DNA of 64,000 nt. Source: Cryptococcus deneoformans JEC21. Lineage: Eukaryota > Basidiomycota > Tremellomycetes > Tremellales > Cryptococcaceae. Below the pieces are notes generated by a model. That model was given only the letters and a program-made list of their open reading frames with translations. It did no database searches and had not been told where the DNA came from. Below are positions 53,501-64,000 of this stretch, one piece after another. The DNA is taken from the NCBI RefSeq assembly GCF_000091045.1, contig NC_006684.1:907001-971000 (forward strand), in the 5' to 3' direction. The first letter of the stretch is position 1. Each line of letters opens with the position of its first letter. The position numbers and the translations under genes were made by a program.

Positions 53501-53722
53501 GGAGACAACATATTTTATTCTGCTTCGACGGGTATCACTCCTATGATTCCTCGACACCGCCAAAACGCGTCGTCAACCAGCGGTAGCAAAAGTGATGTGA
53601 AAAACGAAGAAGCTGTTAACTGGTACGAATCAAGGACCGAGTCTGTAGAATGTGAAGTGCCCGTCAGAGTTTTGGCAGGCAGTACGGCTTTCCTTGTCAG
53701 GCCCTTAGTCTACGCAGTCTGA
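50559..53722 (+). CDS. RGP1: RGP1-type subunit of the Ric1-Rgp1 Golgi GEF
   Basis: Ric1-Rgp1 activates the Rab GTPase Ypt6/Rab6 for endosome-to-Golgi traffic. The N-terminus has an arrestin-like strand: LELTVTPAASAFYAGETFSV, then TITFRNTRT. After long Ser/Pro-rich inserts comes TTVLWAYTRLVGHFHPS, a conserved Rgp1 block. An intron of about 50 bases near 52115-52165 (GTGAGT..AATCAG) restores FNYTLQLPTNLPPAHRGRAF then RFSYDLVVSLSVALPGG, the Rgp1 core. LGNPLRTYDVLKP and a beta-rich C-terminal arrestin-like domain (LAFSLDIPSDATPAFNLAAG) follow. The stop is at 53722. It is longer than yeast Rgp1 because of disordered inserts. Confidence 0.86.
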
Positions 53723-54691
53723 GGCTAAAACGAGATTATGATAAACAATAATGATAGGGGGAATTCGGAAGAAGGCTAGATTCGTATTAGCTATTACCTA
53801 CATGTGACGACGAGTAGTATTCTACTGCCATAATGAAGCATCAAAATCAGATTCTTATTTATGAACACTCACTATCATCATGTATTATGTATGGTCGGGC
53901 ATTTGTATAGATCAGATGAACGTCTTCCAATCTATAATAGAATCGCTTTTTTCAATGTTATCGTCCATCCTTCTACTGCTGCCCAGCCCGGCACACATTC
54001 GTTCTACTACTACACATTTCTTGGTACTTTTATGCTCTACTATTTGTTTGCTTGATGCCCCTTACTTCATGGCCGGCTCCTCACCGTACGCGTTAGATAG
54101 CCGTTATAAGGGGTGTCTCAGCGAGTAAATCAAAAAAATGTCCCGCATAAAAACAACAGCTGGATTACTATTTTTACCAGCTTATTTCATCTTTCTTCAG
54201 TTTCAACTTTTGATCATGGTTACCAATTCAAGTCCAAATGCGACGCGGCAATTCAAGCGATCTTCGTTCGACCGCTATAACCGTGCGTAGCCTGGAGTCT
54301 GGCACGATCTCGGAACTCCGAGAAGCAGTGAACGAAGTACAGCCTATTACCCTCGTATATCTTCGTTATAACGGGAGTCAAGAGGTGTCAGGCCGCCATA
54401 ATCTCGCTATCTGCTGTGATGATGATTAGGCAATAATTAATAGGCAAAACTCGTGCCTTTTTCGGGCATATCCGACGAGCTTTTTCATCATTCAGGTGAA
54501 AATGATGATGAGCAATCATGGAGCCATCTGTCGCTATGATACATAATTAAGTACTTATTATATCAGTAGCGTTACTTCCACAATACACGCATATATATAT
54601 TATGTGATAATATATTGAGACTAGGAAACAGAGAACCGAAAATTCCATTATATCTCTAGACGACTATCATTCGCCCAAACAACGTTTCACG
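53723..54691. other. Intergenic spacer
   Basis: RGP1 3' flank and promoter of the second aminotransferase. TA-rich sequence lies at 54570-54620. A 63-codon frame at 54238-54429 reads TISELREAVNEVQPITLVYL and is mildly protein-like, but it has no family and no splice support. Confidence 0.48.
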
Positions 54692-56558
54692 ATGCCCTCC
54701 GTTGCAGCCGTCCCTGTTAAGCTCGATTATCAATCTTTCCTTAGTCAGGAGGCGAAGGGACGAGTAAGGTCTCCATTGAGAGATCTCAGGTATTTTCATG
54801 CCATCCCTGGTATGATCAGTGTAAGACAAACACCGTAATGACTTTTGTAGGAATATAAGAAGCTGACCATTATTGCTTGCCCACGCTGTAGTTCGGAGGA
54901 GGCTTACCCCATCCATCCACCTGGCCAGTCAACGCTATGACGCTGTCTGTCCCATTCGCCAAAAAGTCTATCTTCATTCCCGGGTATGAGAGTGAGTAAG
55001 GAAGACCCGAGTACGATGATGCTAGAAGCGTCAACTGACGCAGTTCAGGCAATGACCCAACCAGTCTCTATCCTTTGGCTCCGTATATCCCGCCTACGAA
55101 GCTCAATAGTGTGACTGAGCCCTTAATCCCTGATCTCGCGCGGGATCTCCAATATTCATCGAACTTTGGTTTGCCATACTTTGTTGACTGGCTCACTCAG
55201 CACGTGAAAAGAATACATGATCCCCCCTACCCTGAAAACCAGTGGCAGGTTCTCGCCACCGCTGGTAACACGGATGCGTCGGATGGGGTAGTCAGAACAC
55301 TGTGCAGCCCAGGAGACTCTATACTACTTGAAGAATTTGGTATGTAGCCCTTCAATGTTTTACTTCCAGGCTAAGATTGTTTTTAGCTTTCCCAGGCTCT
55401 TTAACTCATTACAAGTCACTCGGCATCAAATGTGCTGGTGTTCCAATGGATGGTGAAGGAATTGTCCCCAGCGCACTTGAAAAGATACTGGCCGAATGGG
55501 ACGACGAAGCTCGAGGCGGTCCAAAGCCGAAAGTTATCCTTATTGTACCGTACGTACCCCCTCTCTGCTTTAGATGACATCTGACTTCTTATAGCACTTG
55601 CTCAAACCCCTCAGGGATCACTTACCCGGCCTCCAGGAAACGTGAAATATACGCAGTCTGTCGAAAATGGAATTTGCTTATCATTGAGGATGATCCTTGT
55701 ATGTTCTCATGGATCTAAACAACCATGTATATGAAGGCACCTGGCTAATACCAGATGCTGGAAAGATTGCTACCTTCAGGTAAGGCCCAATGGAGCGGAC
55801 ACCCCATTAATTCCGTCATTCTTGTCCTTGGATCTTGATGGTCGAGTGGTGCGCTTGGACTCTTTTTCTAAATTCATAGCCCCTGGGAGCAGGTGTGGTT
55901 GGATCACAGGAGCGAAGGAGCTGGTAACCACTATCATGGTAAAGGCAGAAGCGAGCTCCGTAAGTGTGAAACCCTATGATCTCTCGATCAGCCTTCTAAT
56001 CCGTATGACAGAATGGACCTTCAGGTTTTGCAGTTGCTTCCATCTCCGCTGTGATCAAGGCATGGGGCGGCCATGAAGGGCTGGAAAGGGATTATCTTCC
56101 CCACATCTCGGGTAAATTTCGACTCTGTGCCCGACGAAAAAAGCTTACTCCCTTCCCTTGCAGATACATATTCCAAGCGGTCCAATCTTATGGTGTCTCT
56201 CATTCGCAAATATGTCCCTGCAGAAGCGGCTGAATGCCCTGATGGGTCTGGAGGGATGTTCCTCTGGGTACGACTGCGAGTTGAATCCCATCCCCAGCTA
56301 TCCACTCTCTCACCTGAAGAGATTTCAGACAAAGTGTTTCACACTCTCATCGGAGAGAAAGTAATGGTAGCCCCGTCTAGCTACTTCAAAACACCTGGAG
56401 GGCCGGTATGGTCTAAAGACGAAGAATCTAAAAGGATCTTTGTCAGGTTGAGCTTCTCTCTCTCTACCGCAGATGAAATGGAAGAGGGCGTGAAGAGATT
56501 CGCTAGAGGATTGAGAAAGGAATGGGGAATCCGGAATCTTGATGAAGCTGAGCATTAG
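54692..56558 (+). CDS. PLP-dependent aminotransferase, Aro8/aminoadipate type (copy 2)
   Basis: Same fold and family as the gene at 5498-7576, but clearly diverged. The start at 54692 gives [40 protein letters not shown] and LPHPSTWPV, the classical N-terminal signature of the aromatic/aminoadipate group. [45 protein letters not shown] (ring-binding Asp and Tyr) and [19 protein letters not shown] (Schiff-base Lys) follow. The C-terminal domain has GGMFLWVRL and the arginine/Ser cluster [17 protein letters not shown]. About nine introns are needed, including one that trims the frame near 56110-56163. It lies 602 bp upstream of the CoA-transferase on the same strand, which fits a role in 2-aminoadipate or kynurenine conversion, although this is inferred from position. 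Confidence 0.91.
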
Positions 56559-57160
56559 GAGTGTATGGCGGACATTTATTTCGGTTCCAACTGTCGTATA
56601 TCATTGAGACGATCAAGACAATATGAGTAAAGTGTGGAATATGTAATCACGAATGTGTAACAGGATATGTGCCATGGGCTTTAATGCGTGAACTCACTAA
56701 ACTCTGGCTTCGTTGGACGGAGCAGCAAGAAAGTCGCGGTTCAAGCCTTATTTTCATTTCCGGCGGAAACTCCGGATCACTCTCGGACTTATCCGATATA
56801 AATACTCAAATAAAAGTAGCGGTCCGGGGACAGGGGGGAAGGAACTTAAATAATGAGATGCCGAGTTTCTTCATGAGCTGATCGCTGCCATCTCTGAGAT
56901 CCGATCCGGGTGATCTATATTTATTTAAACGACATCGTTCGTGTTCTCGTCGCCTTGTTCTCTCGTTTCACATCTGCCCCCCGGCCTTTCAGACACCATC
57001 GCTGCAGTATTTCTTTGGTGTATATCTGCCCCATAGTTGGTACGTAGTGAACCACACGCATTCTGTCCGTCTACAAAACATATCTACTCTCATGTGCAGC
57101 AACATATGTTTACATCAGTCAAAAGTTTTGCTAATTGTTGAGATCCCGCGATAGAGACAC
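56559..57160. promoter_or_regulatory. Spacer between aminotransferase 2 and the CoA-transferase
   Basis: Holds the CoA-transferase promoter and leader. A short TCCGGAAACTCCGGA-type palindrome occurs near 56760-56776 (inverted copies of TCCGG). No gene is supported. Confidence 0.48.
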
Positions 57161-59210
57161 ATGTTACGTATGGCTTTCTTCAGGATTCAACCCTTGCATT
57201 TTGGCAAGACTTTATTAGCACGATCCGGTGTGCAACATTACGCATCCTCAGTATCACGCCTGCGAGGCTTCTCTACTCCAGCCATTGTGAATGATGATAG
57301 GCCACTCGCTGGTATCAAGGTTGTAGACTTGACAAGGATTCTTGCTGGGCCGCTTGCCACAATGATGCTTGTGAGTATTCTCTACAGTGACTCCAGTATC
57401 TGCAAATGAACTTGAAATGCGCACTAACAGAGCAATGCATAATGACCTGCAGTCTGATCTTGGGGGTAAGTCACAATCTGTGCTAGATACATAGTTAAAT
57501 ATAATAAGATGACGTGTACAGCCGATGTCATTAAGGTAATTCATCCCAAGGGTATGGGGAATCGTATGCTTATCTTTGTTTATTTCTCACAGATTGAATC
57601 GCCTAAGAACGGTGATGACACACGCTCATGGCTCCCTCCTTCTGCCCCAGTCCCACCTGAGGGTTATCCAAGGCCTGATCTTCCTCCTGAATCCGCCTAC
57701 TTTTTGCAAGCCAATAGAAACAAGCGATCGTGAGGGTTAATGCACAGGACCTAAAGCAGAAATAAGTTGACAATTTAACCAGTCTGACGCTTAACCTCAA
57801 ATCTGCAGAAGGACAAAAAATCATCAAAAAATTGATCGAAAAAGCAGATGTACTCGTAGAAAATTAGTGAGCCTTTTTCAGTTCGTCTGGATGAAATTGT
57901 ACTCGTAATTAACACAGACCAGCGTCCCAGGAAAACTCAAAAAATTCGGTCTCTCATGGGAAGAAGTGAAAGAAATGAATCCCCGGTTAATCTATTGCTC
58001 CATTACAGGTGATCTTTTTTATGAACTGATGGGTGTCTGAGAGCTTGAATTGATGAGATATTCATCAGGATATGGATCAACCGGACCTTATTCTCAGTCA
58101 CCGGGATACGACGTTGTTATTGAAGCTGAAGCAGGACTAATGCATATCACGGGAGAGAAAGGCGGTAAACCTGTCAAGGTGGGTGATGGCTTTACACAGG
58201 CGTAGCTGTTTAAAAAAATTAATACACAACAGGTTGGGGTGGCGGTCACAGACGTCCTGACTGGGCACCATGCACAGTCCGGTATTTTGGCAGCTCTTTT
58301 GAAGCGTCAGAAGACAGGGAAAGGCTCTCGCGTTGAGTGTAGTCTGTTTGAAAGTCAGGCGAGTATACTTCTCTAGACCGTTGTGTTCCACATGTTCCAC
58401 ACACTTACATCCTGGCTTTCAAAAGATTGCTTCTCTCTGCAATATAGGTGCCAATTATCTCATTGCGGGAGAAGAAGCTACCCGTTGGGGCACATCGCAC
58501 CCCTCCATAGTCCCTTACCAAGTGTTTCCCACGAAGGATTCTTTTATAATGCTCTCGGCTGGCAATGATTCCCAATTCGCGATTCTTTGCTCGTCTGCCG
58601 TGCTTAACAAGCCTGATTGGTTAAATGACGACCGATTTTCTAGTAACCGTAAGAGAGTGGAGCACAGAGATGTCATGATCGCACTTATTGAGGAAGTTCT
58701 CTCTGAAAAAACAACCGAGGAATGGTGCCAGAAACTCGTAGGAAAAGGGCAAGTCTGTCATTTTGGGCCCTTCTTGTGCTAACGCTGCAGATATTAGACT
58801 ACCGTTTGCGTGAGTGTAAGCTCGTGCTGATTTATTACAAACTCATGCGTTGGCCATCAGACCAATCAACAATATCGCTCAAACATTCTCGCATCCACAA
58901 GCTATAGCGAGAGAGGTAGTAGAAGAAGTGATTGTAAGTCTTCAAGTTAGTATGAGGTTAGGCGTACGATTGACAGTTTGCAGCATCCTCGGGCTGGTAA
59001 GATCAAGCTTGCAGCACCAGCCGTCACATATGATGGTAGCAAACCGAAGGTAAACCGTCCCAGTTCCCAGTATGGAGCTCCCTGTTGAAATTCCCTCTGC
59101 AGTTGTATCGCCCACCGCCGTACTTGGGTGAACATACTGAGGAAGTCTTAACAGAACTCGGCTGCAGCTCGGGTGAAATAAAGAAGATGAAGTTGGACGG
59201 CGTTATATGA
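57161..59210 (+). CDS. SUGCT: Succinyl-CoA:glutarate CoA-transferase (family III)
   Basis: This family III (CaiB/BaiF) CoA-transferase moves CoA from succinyl-CoA to a dicarboxylic acid, classically glutarate from lysine/tryptophan breakdown in mitochondria. The N-terminus MLRMAFFRIQPLHFGKTLLA, with Arg residues and no acids, looks like a mitochondrial presequence. Then RPLAGIKVVDLTRILAGPLA, SDLGADVIKIESPKNGDDTR, YFLQANRNKRSLTLNLKS, VENYVPGKLKKFGLSWE and SITGYGSTGPYSQSPGYDVV. VAVTDVLTGHHAQSGILAAL carries the catalytic Asp, and YQVFPTKDSFIMLSAGND follows. The ending PPPYLGEHTEEVLTELGCS is typical. Two exons are microexons (57453-57465 and 57522-57535). The ORF is intact across about ten introns. 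Confidence 0.92.
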
Positions 59211-59642
59211 CTGCCTCATTCGGTCATGTAACGTCAGAATGCATCGCGGTCAGCCCTTGGCTTACTAGTTACTGGACAATTGGAAGTTGAAAGCTACCTA
59301 TGGTGCACGGATCACCATCTGATGGAGGCTAACCATCATACTCACACCGCTTCGACGCGCTTGTCCGCCTCGTGGGCACTGCATGGCTGCACTGCATCAA
59401 TAGCTTTTACGTTAGCGTATACCTAACCCACTATCTATTATCTACTACTACTAACATATTATTTACCAATCCACTTTCTGTTGTGTCCACGTCAACTTGC
59501 ACGTACACCTCGCTCCACTCTTTCTTTCTATTCTTTTTTTTTCCTTTTCCATTTTGAGATATCTTCCTCCCCAAGGACCGTTATCTTCAGTCCTCATCAT
59601 TCACCAAGCGCCTTGGATTGCGCCGTCTTTTCAATCTCCAGT
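59211..59642. other. Intergenic spacer
   Basis: Promoter of the RRM gene with a long T-rich leader at 59520-59555. No gene is seen. Confidence 0.55.
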
Positions 59643-61682
59643 ATGGATTACCAGCAATATTTCTCCCAGGTAGGTGCACTCTCTATGGAACTTACTATTA
59701 TTCATTCATCGCTCCAGAGTGAAGTCGATCTTGGCGGCGCCATTCATCACGCCGCCGACCATACTTATCCTCTGTATGAGGTAAGCGCGCTTGCTAGCCT
59801 GCCTTTTCTCCCCCTCTTATCCAAGCTAACGGGCGGCTCCTGCCTGTGATAATCTCGTACTCAAACAATTGTGGATGTTTTGTTCTGTATCGTCTCGCAT
59901 GCGATATTCACTCGTTCATGATGGTTTAGCATCTAGGAGCTTACCCCAAAAAGGTGTGAGAGGATCAGCTCTGCGCACTCTGTATACTGTCAGCTGACGA
60001 TATATTGTACAGGGGTCCAACAGAGCTGGGCACCCCACAGGAAAGTCTGAAATCTCCTTCTCAAGGAAGGGTGGTCCGAATAAGAAGGTATTTGGGTTAG
60101 ATCCAAGAGTTGAAGAAATCGATTCGGTCGTCCTCCATGATCTTCACTGGGTATGTAGAAAGTTTTTGACCGCTAGATGCTATCCGTTAATTGAATAACG
60201 TTGGTTCCAAAGTGGACATCGGATAGAGATCTGGTGGAATTATGCGCTCAATTGGGTGTCGTCATTGAGGAGAAAGACATATTATTCATGGAACATAAGG
60301 TTAACGGGAAAAGCAAAGGGTTGGTAGTCTAATTCCAGGGATGACATCCAGATTTACCCACAGCCGTCGTGTCGCAGGCAAGCGGTGTTGAACTGCCATA
60401 GCAAGGAGAATTCTTTGAAGGTGAACGAATGGTTACAATGCAAGTGAGTTCATATGTTTGATTGTACTCTCAGTCTGTGTTTTGGGGAGCCTATATTGTG
60501 ATTAACAATCCGAGTAGTGCATTTCAAGGAAAGAAAGTCATTTCGACTCTAGCTGCATCGATCATGGGCAATCCGTTTCATCCAAACAATCAAGGTTTGT
60601 CCAAATGAGGGGCGTTATCGATGACTGACCTTTTGAGCTAGATTTCCCTGCCCCACGACCTTTGAGTTCAGCTATCCATAACACAATGGGTCAACCTACG
60701 AACTCACATGGAGGTGTTAACTTCAATCGAGTCAACAAGTCTCTTCGTATCAGCCATCAAGCCGGTCTCGGAAACGGGAGGCCTATGGATGTAAGGCAGA
60801 ATGTCAATCTTCAACCATCTCAAGCCAATCATCAGCCTCAAATGCCATTGCAAGCTCATAACCAAATCAATATGGCGAGTTTGCCACTACCCAACCAGAG
60901 TATGATGATGGGCATGTTCCCTATGGGTGAGTGGCTACGTATGAGAGCCATTCCTCATGACCTTGTAGATCCGTCTGTCTCTTGGCCTACCCCTATGGAT
61001 TTCCCTCTTCCGGAATACTGTGAGCGTCCTTTGTCACAGCAGGCAAGATATCTAATCGAAGTTAGCCTCCTTCAAATCAGGACCACACCTTTCGTCCCCA
61101 GGTTATCTAATGAACGGCATGTTGCACACAGGTGTATAAAGTAGGTTTTCCGGAAGACTCCTTACTTGAAAAGCTGGCGGTTGCGGCAAAAGATAATTGT
61201 GATACCTCCATATATTATTGTATATCACTCTGCGTACTTCCTCTGTCTATATCCTGCGAGTCTTTGTCGTTCTAATTCCTAATGTTATCAAGATTTCAGT
61301 CGTAAATTATGAAAAAGACATCCATGCTTTGGAGAGAGGCTCAACAGGTACATATAATCGGGCTAATGGCTAAAGTGATAACCAGCCTCAGGGACAGCCC
61401 ATCCGCTAAGCGCGTGCTTCTTGATATCATTACATTATTATCTTCTTTGCTCTCTTTGGAGGAAGGATGTCCAATCATGGTGGTAAGCCATACTGTCCAC
61501 ACTAAGTTGCAGCGGCAGTGGCAGAGGAAATTTTTCCATCACTTGTCATTGCTATTCAGCTACCACTACCAGGAAACGTCAAGTCTCCCATATGGAAAAA
61601 ATGCAATGATCTTCTTTCTGATCCTTTCTCTACCAACCTTTGTTCTTTTCCCCCTACGGATTACCCACGCTACGCGTCTTAA
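59643..61682 (+). CDS. RRM protein resembling CPSF6/CFIm68
   Basis: The joined first exons give one RRM of the CPSF6/7 kind, a 3'-end processing factor that binds the CFIm25 dimer: RNP2 is in VVLHDLHWWTSDRDLVELCA, RNP1-like is in VNGKSKGQAVLNCHSKENS. A Gln/Met/Pro-rich linker (LPLPNQSMMMGMFPM) follows. The 3' part is inferred: GC-donor intron 61043-61080, microexon DHTFRPQ, a short 30-base intron, then VYKVGFPEDSLLEKLAVAAK, ISVVNYEKDIHALERGST, NHGAAVAEEIFPSLVIAIQL and FPPTDYPRYAS at 61682. Without splicing the frame would stop at 61144. A 24-base microexon (59930-59953) lies early. Boundaries after 60930 are uncertain, and the second half could belong to another gene. Confidence 0.58.
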
Positions 61683-62010
61683 ATGACTGATGATGTTTTT
61701 CCTTCCTTTCTGCTGTCTCTGCATGTGGCAAATATTATCTTCGAAGTCTGAGCTTTCCTTTGAACGACAGTCTCTGTTCATGTTTCTAGATGAATCAATG
61801 GTGATGTGAGGTCGTTATTCACAAGGAGGACATTTAAGGAGCATTATTGGAAGCTGTTTCTCTTCTTTCCGTTTTCAACCGCATCTGTCTGGTGGTATAA
61901 TCAGCGAATCAAAAGCACAATTTACTTTGTAGCAGACTACGCAAATCAAACAGCCACCAGTCTATCATTGTCAATCAGCCGGCTGAAATAAATTAAAATA
62001 ACAATACAGA
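61683..62010. other. Intergenic spacer
   Basis: Promoter and leader of the GPI-type protein. No further gene is seen. Confidence 0.55.
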
Positions 62011-62627
62011 ATGAGGTTCCAAAACTCTGTCATTCTTGCTTCTCTCCTTACAGCCCTGGCGGCATACTCTTTGCCTCAGAACGAGAATGGCGGCAGCGAC
62101 ACGTACGTATTCGTTCATCCTTGTGACTTTCAATCCTTTTGCAACAGTTGCGCACATTCAAAGGAACTGATGTCTCTGCTCACAGTTCTGAGTCTTCGGC
62201 TGTTGAATCGGGAGATGGCAGCGCAGACTCCACTGGTACTGCCATCTCTGGCGATGCCACAAGCTCTGCTGCCAATGATGAATCTACCGATGCGGCTACT
62301 GTTAGTAATACTAGTGCCGATTCTACGGCGTCAGAAACTCTTGCCGTTGCCACTGCCTCGTCTGCCGTTACTGGTGTGAGCGGCTCCTCTGAAAAGGAGG
62401 ATGTTGTAGCAACATCCGTAACCGGATCTGCCCTTTCTAGCAAGGGAAGTGGAACGGCTTCAGGCGCTAATTCAAATGCAAGTGGCACGAGCAACTCTTC
62501 AAGTAACTCGACAGAATCAAGTGCGGGCTTCCAGGTTGCTGGACTGCCTGCTGGCTTTGAATGGGTGATTGGGAGTGGTGCGATGGTTGTTGGCGCCCTC
62601 GGCGCGGGCGTTGCCACTCTCTTTTGA
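62011..62627 (+). CDS. Secreted Ser/Thr-rich GPI-anchored-type cell-surface protein
   Basis: A signal peptide (MRFQNSVILASLLTALAAYS) is followed by an intron (GTACGT..TCACAG, about 62103-62184). The mature part is almost all Ser, Thr, Ala and Gly, with many N-x-S/T sites (SNASGTSNSSSNSTESS). It ends with a hydrophobic stretch (FEWVIGSGAMVVGALGAG) and no charged tail, the expected GPI transamidase signal. Such small mannoprotein-like proteins sit in fungal walls. I cannot name the orthologue. About 180 residues are predicted. The neighbouring gene is a mannosyltransferase, which may be coincidence. Confidence 0.86.
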
Positions 62628-62840
62628 TTAAGGAATTGAGGGAGAATCCAGCACCAAGAATATTTGCCGAATATGAAGATAGAATACAGAAGGTACCAGG
62701 CTTGTGTAAGGACAATTTATCTGGATGCGAGGACGAGTTAGTAGCTATATGCCTTGCGACCTGTGTTCATGGATTGATCTTCCGCCAACCAATCTCTTTG
62801 CTGATAAGCCAAGCGCGTTAAATTCATGCAAATACACATA

Positions 62841-64000
62841 TTAGAACATTTCTGTATATTTCTTAGTGCAAGAGTACCTATGAAGACAAAATCAGCATGT
62901 TTACATGCAAAGGCGCCAAATCCACACAACAACTTACCACTCCCAATCAAAGTTATTGGCTTGATCACACCAACAGTTACCCCTGGTATGAGCATCACCT
63001 TGAGGGCAGTGCTACAATGATTGTCAGGAGCAGCGCCACGAATAATCCGGAGGGGATTCCCTTACCTGGAATGGTTCGTGCCTGTAGCCAATGTCATCAA
63101 AGAAATGGATCTGCTCCTTCTTAGCGAAGAGCGCGGCACCGATTGAGTGCACGGGCGCATCTCCCCATCGCTCGTAGTAGAATCCACCTTTCTTGTCAAG
63201 GAAATCAAAGAACTCCATGTAAGGCTGAGATCGCCAAAAGTTAAGGTCTCCAATCTCAAAGTTGGACCAGACTGTGCCAATGATCAGTTACACATTACAT
63301 TGAAGTACAGATACATTCAAACTCACAGTGGCACTTGTTGTAGGTCTCACCGCCGTCGTCGCTTAGGAATTGCATTGCATTGCCTTCAGGAAGATAATCG
63401 GGGTGTTCTCCGATGAATTCTTCATTTCATGCATCAGCGACTGTCAGATTTCGTGCCACATCATCTTACCTTTGACAGCGTCCCAAAGAGTGGGAATGGT
63501 CTCGATGTACTCGAACAGGGAAATGGTGAAGCCGTACACCTTATTTTGATCCTGCATGACAAGGAAGGGGTCATAGGCTAGCGGTAACACGATATCAGCA
63601 AAGGCAAGTTTAACAAAGAGAGCTCTTTGACTTACCGAGATCACAAAAGAACTTGACGGAGGGTTCGATTCGCCAGTAGTAATCATAATTAGCCAGGAGG
63701 GGGTGTCGGAAGAAGAACTAGTGAGCCGTTAGCCTCTTGTTGAAGTTTCGCAGGAATCGTACGTACGCCAGAATTGAAGCGGCACATGTTTCGGTAAGGG
63801 ACAGAGTGACCGTAAATGACCTTTTTCCTGATCATTTCCTCTCGAGCCTTGCTAGCCTTGTCTTCATCAATCCTACGATGAAAATCATCAGTAGAGATTT
63901 TGACAAAGGGGGACACCATATCTGTCTTACCATTCAGGCTGATACCAATGTTCGGGATCAATCTTGCCGTAGTAACATTTGGCTTTGGTCATTGATTGAG
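62841..64000 (-). CDS. KRE2/MNT1-family alpha-1,2-mannosyltransferase (5' part missing)
   Basis: A Golgi type II glycosyltransferase (GT15) that adds alpha-1,2-mannose to O- or N-linked glycans. The gene starts beyond the right edge. Visible exons give [33 protein letters not shown] joined to [39 protein letters not shown], the conserved block [19 protein letters not shown], then [20 protein letters not shown] and NFDWEW before the stop at 62841. Zn/Mn-binding EPxV (here EPSV) and the C-terminal Cys pair (CWC) are present. Six introns can be placed. KTR-family genes are often multiple in fungi, and the specific member cannot be told. Confidence 0.93.

Noticed and set aside
54238..54429. 63-codon small frame in the spacer before aminotransferase 2
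   Set aside because: Mildly protein-like but no homologue recognised and no transcript or splice support; left unannotated.
62897..63124. 75-codon plus frame reading [18 protein letters not shown]
   Set aside because: Looks protein-like but is exactly antisense to the C-terminal exon of the mannosyltransferase (HCP..CWCD).

Overview
The window looks like nuclear DNA of a basidiomycete yeast of the Tremellomycetes, most likely Cryptococcus or a close relative. Genes are dense and on both strands. Almost every gene is broken by several short introns, typically 40-75 bases, with GTNNGT donors and YAG acceptors. Intergenic spacers are short, and the proteins read as basidiomycete orthologues. 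I recall SSK1 and ERG6 also being neighbours in C. neoformans, which should be checked. Nothing bacterial, no CRISPR array, and no intact transposon was seen. Exon joins were worked out by eye from reading frame, splice signals and family conservation, so single boundaries may be off.

Layout. 1-5 kb: start of a probable cation/proton exchanger, an LPA-type acyltransferase, and a HEI10-type RING protein for meiotic crossovers. 5-17 kb: an Aro8-type aminotransferase, an unassigned proline-rich protein, mitochondrial ribosomal protein uL13m, a YANK-type kinase with an acylation motif, and histidinol-phosphate aminotransferase. 17-24 kb: intron-bearing tRNA-Ser(GCU), RPA14, SmD2, an unassigned protein, proteasome beta-1, and a LYAR zinc-finger protein. 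24-42.5 kb: response regulator SSK1 divergent from sterol methyltransferase ERG6, then NOP14 divergent from VPS34, tafazzin, RBX1 and the mitochondrial phosphate carrier. 42.5-48 kb: a loose region with possible small or decayed genes, a four-TM SUR7/PalI-like protein, and a serine-rich unknown. 48-64 kb: ESA1, RGP1, a second Aro8-type aminotransferase next to a succinyl-CoA:glutarate CoA-transferase, a CPSF6-like RRM protein, a secreted Ser/Thr-rich GPI-type protein, and the 3' part of a KRE2/MNT1 mannosyltransferase.

Most genes are housekeeping: ribosome and mRNA biogenesis, proteasome and ubiquitin, lipid and sterol metabolism, amino-acid metabolism, and vesicle traffic. The most notable points are the hand-resolved HEI10 gene with 12- and 13-nt microexons and an oversized palindrome-containing intron, the possible lysine/tryptophan-catabolic gene pair at 54.7-59.2 kb, the histidine-kinase-like remnant in SSK1, and the two-frame coding puzzle at 42.8-43.3 kb.
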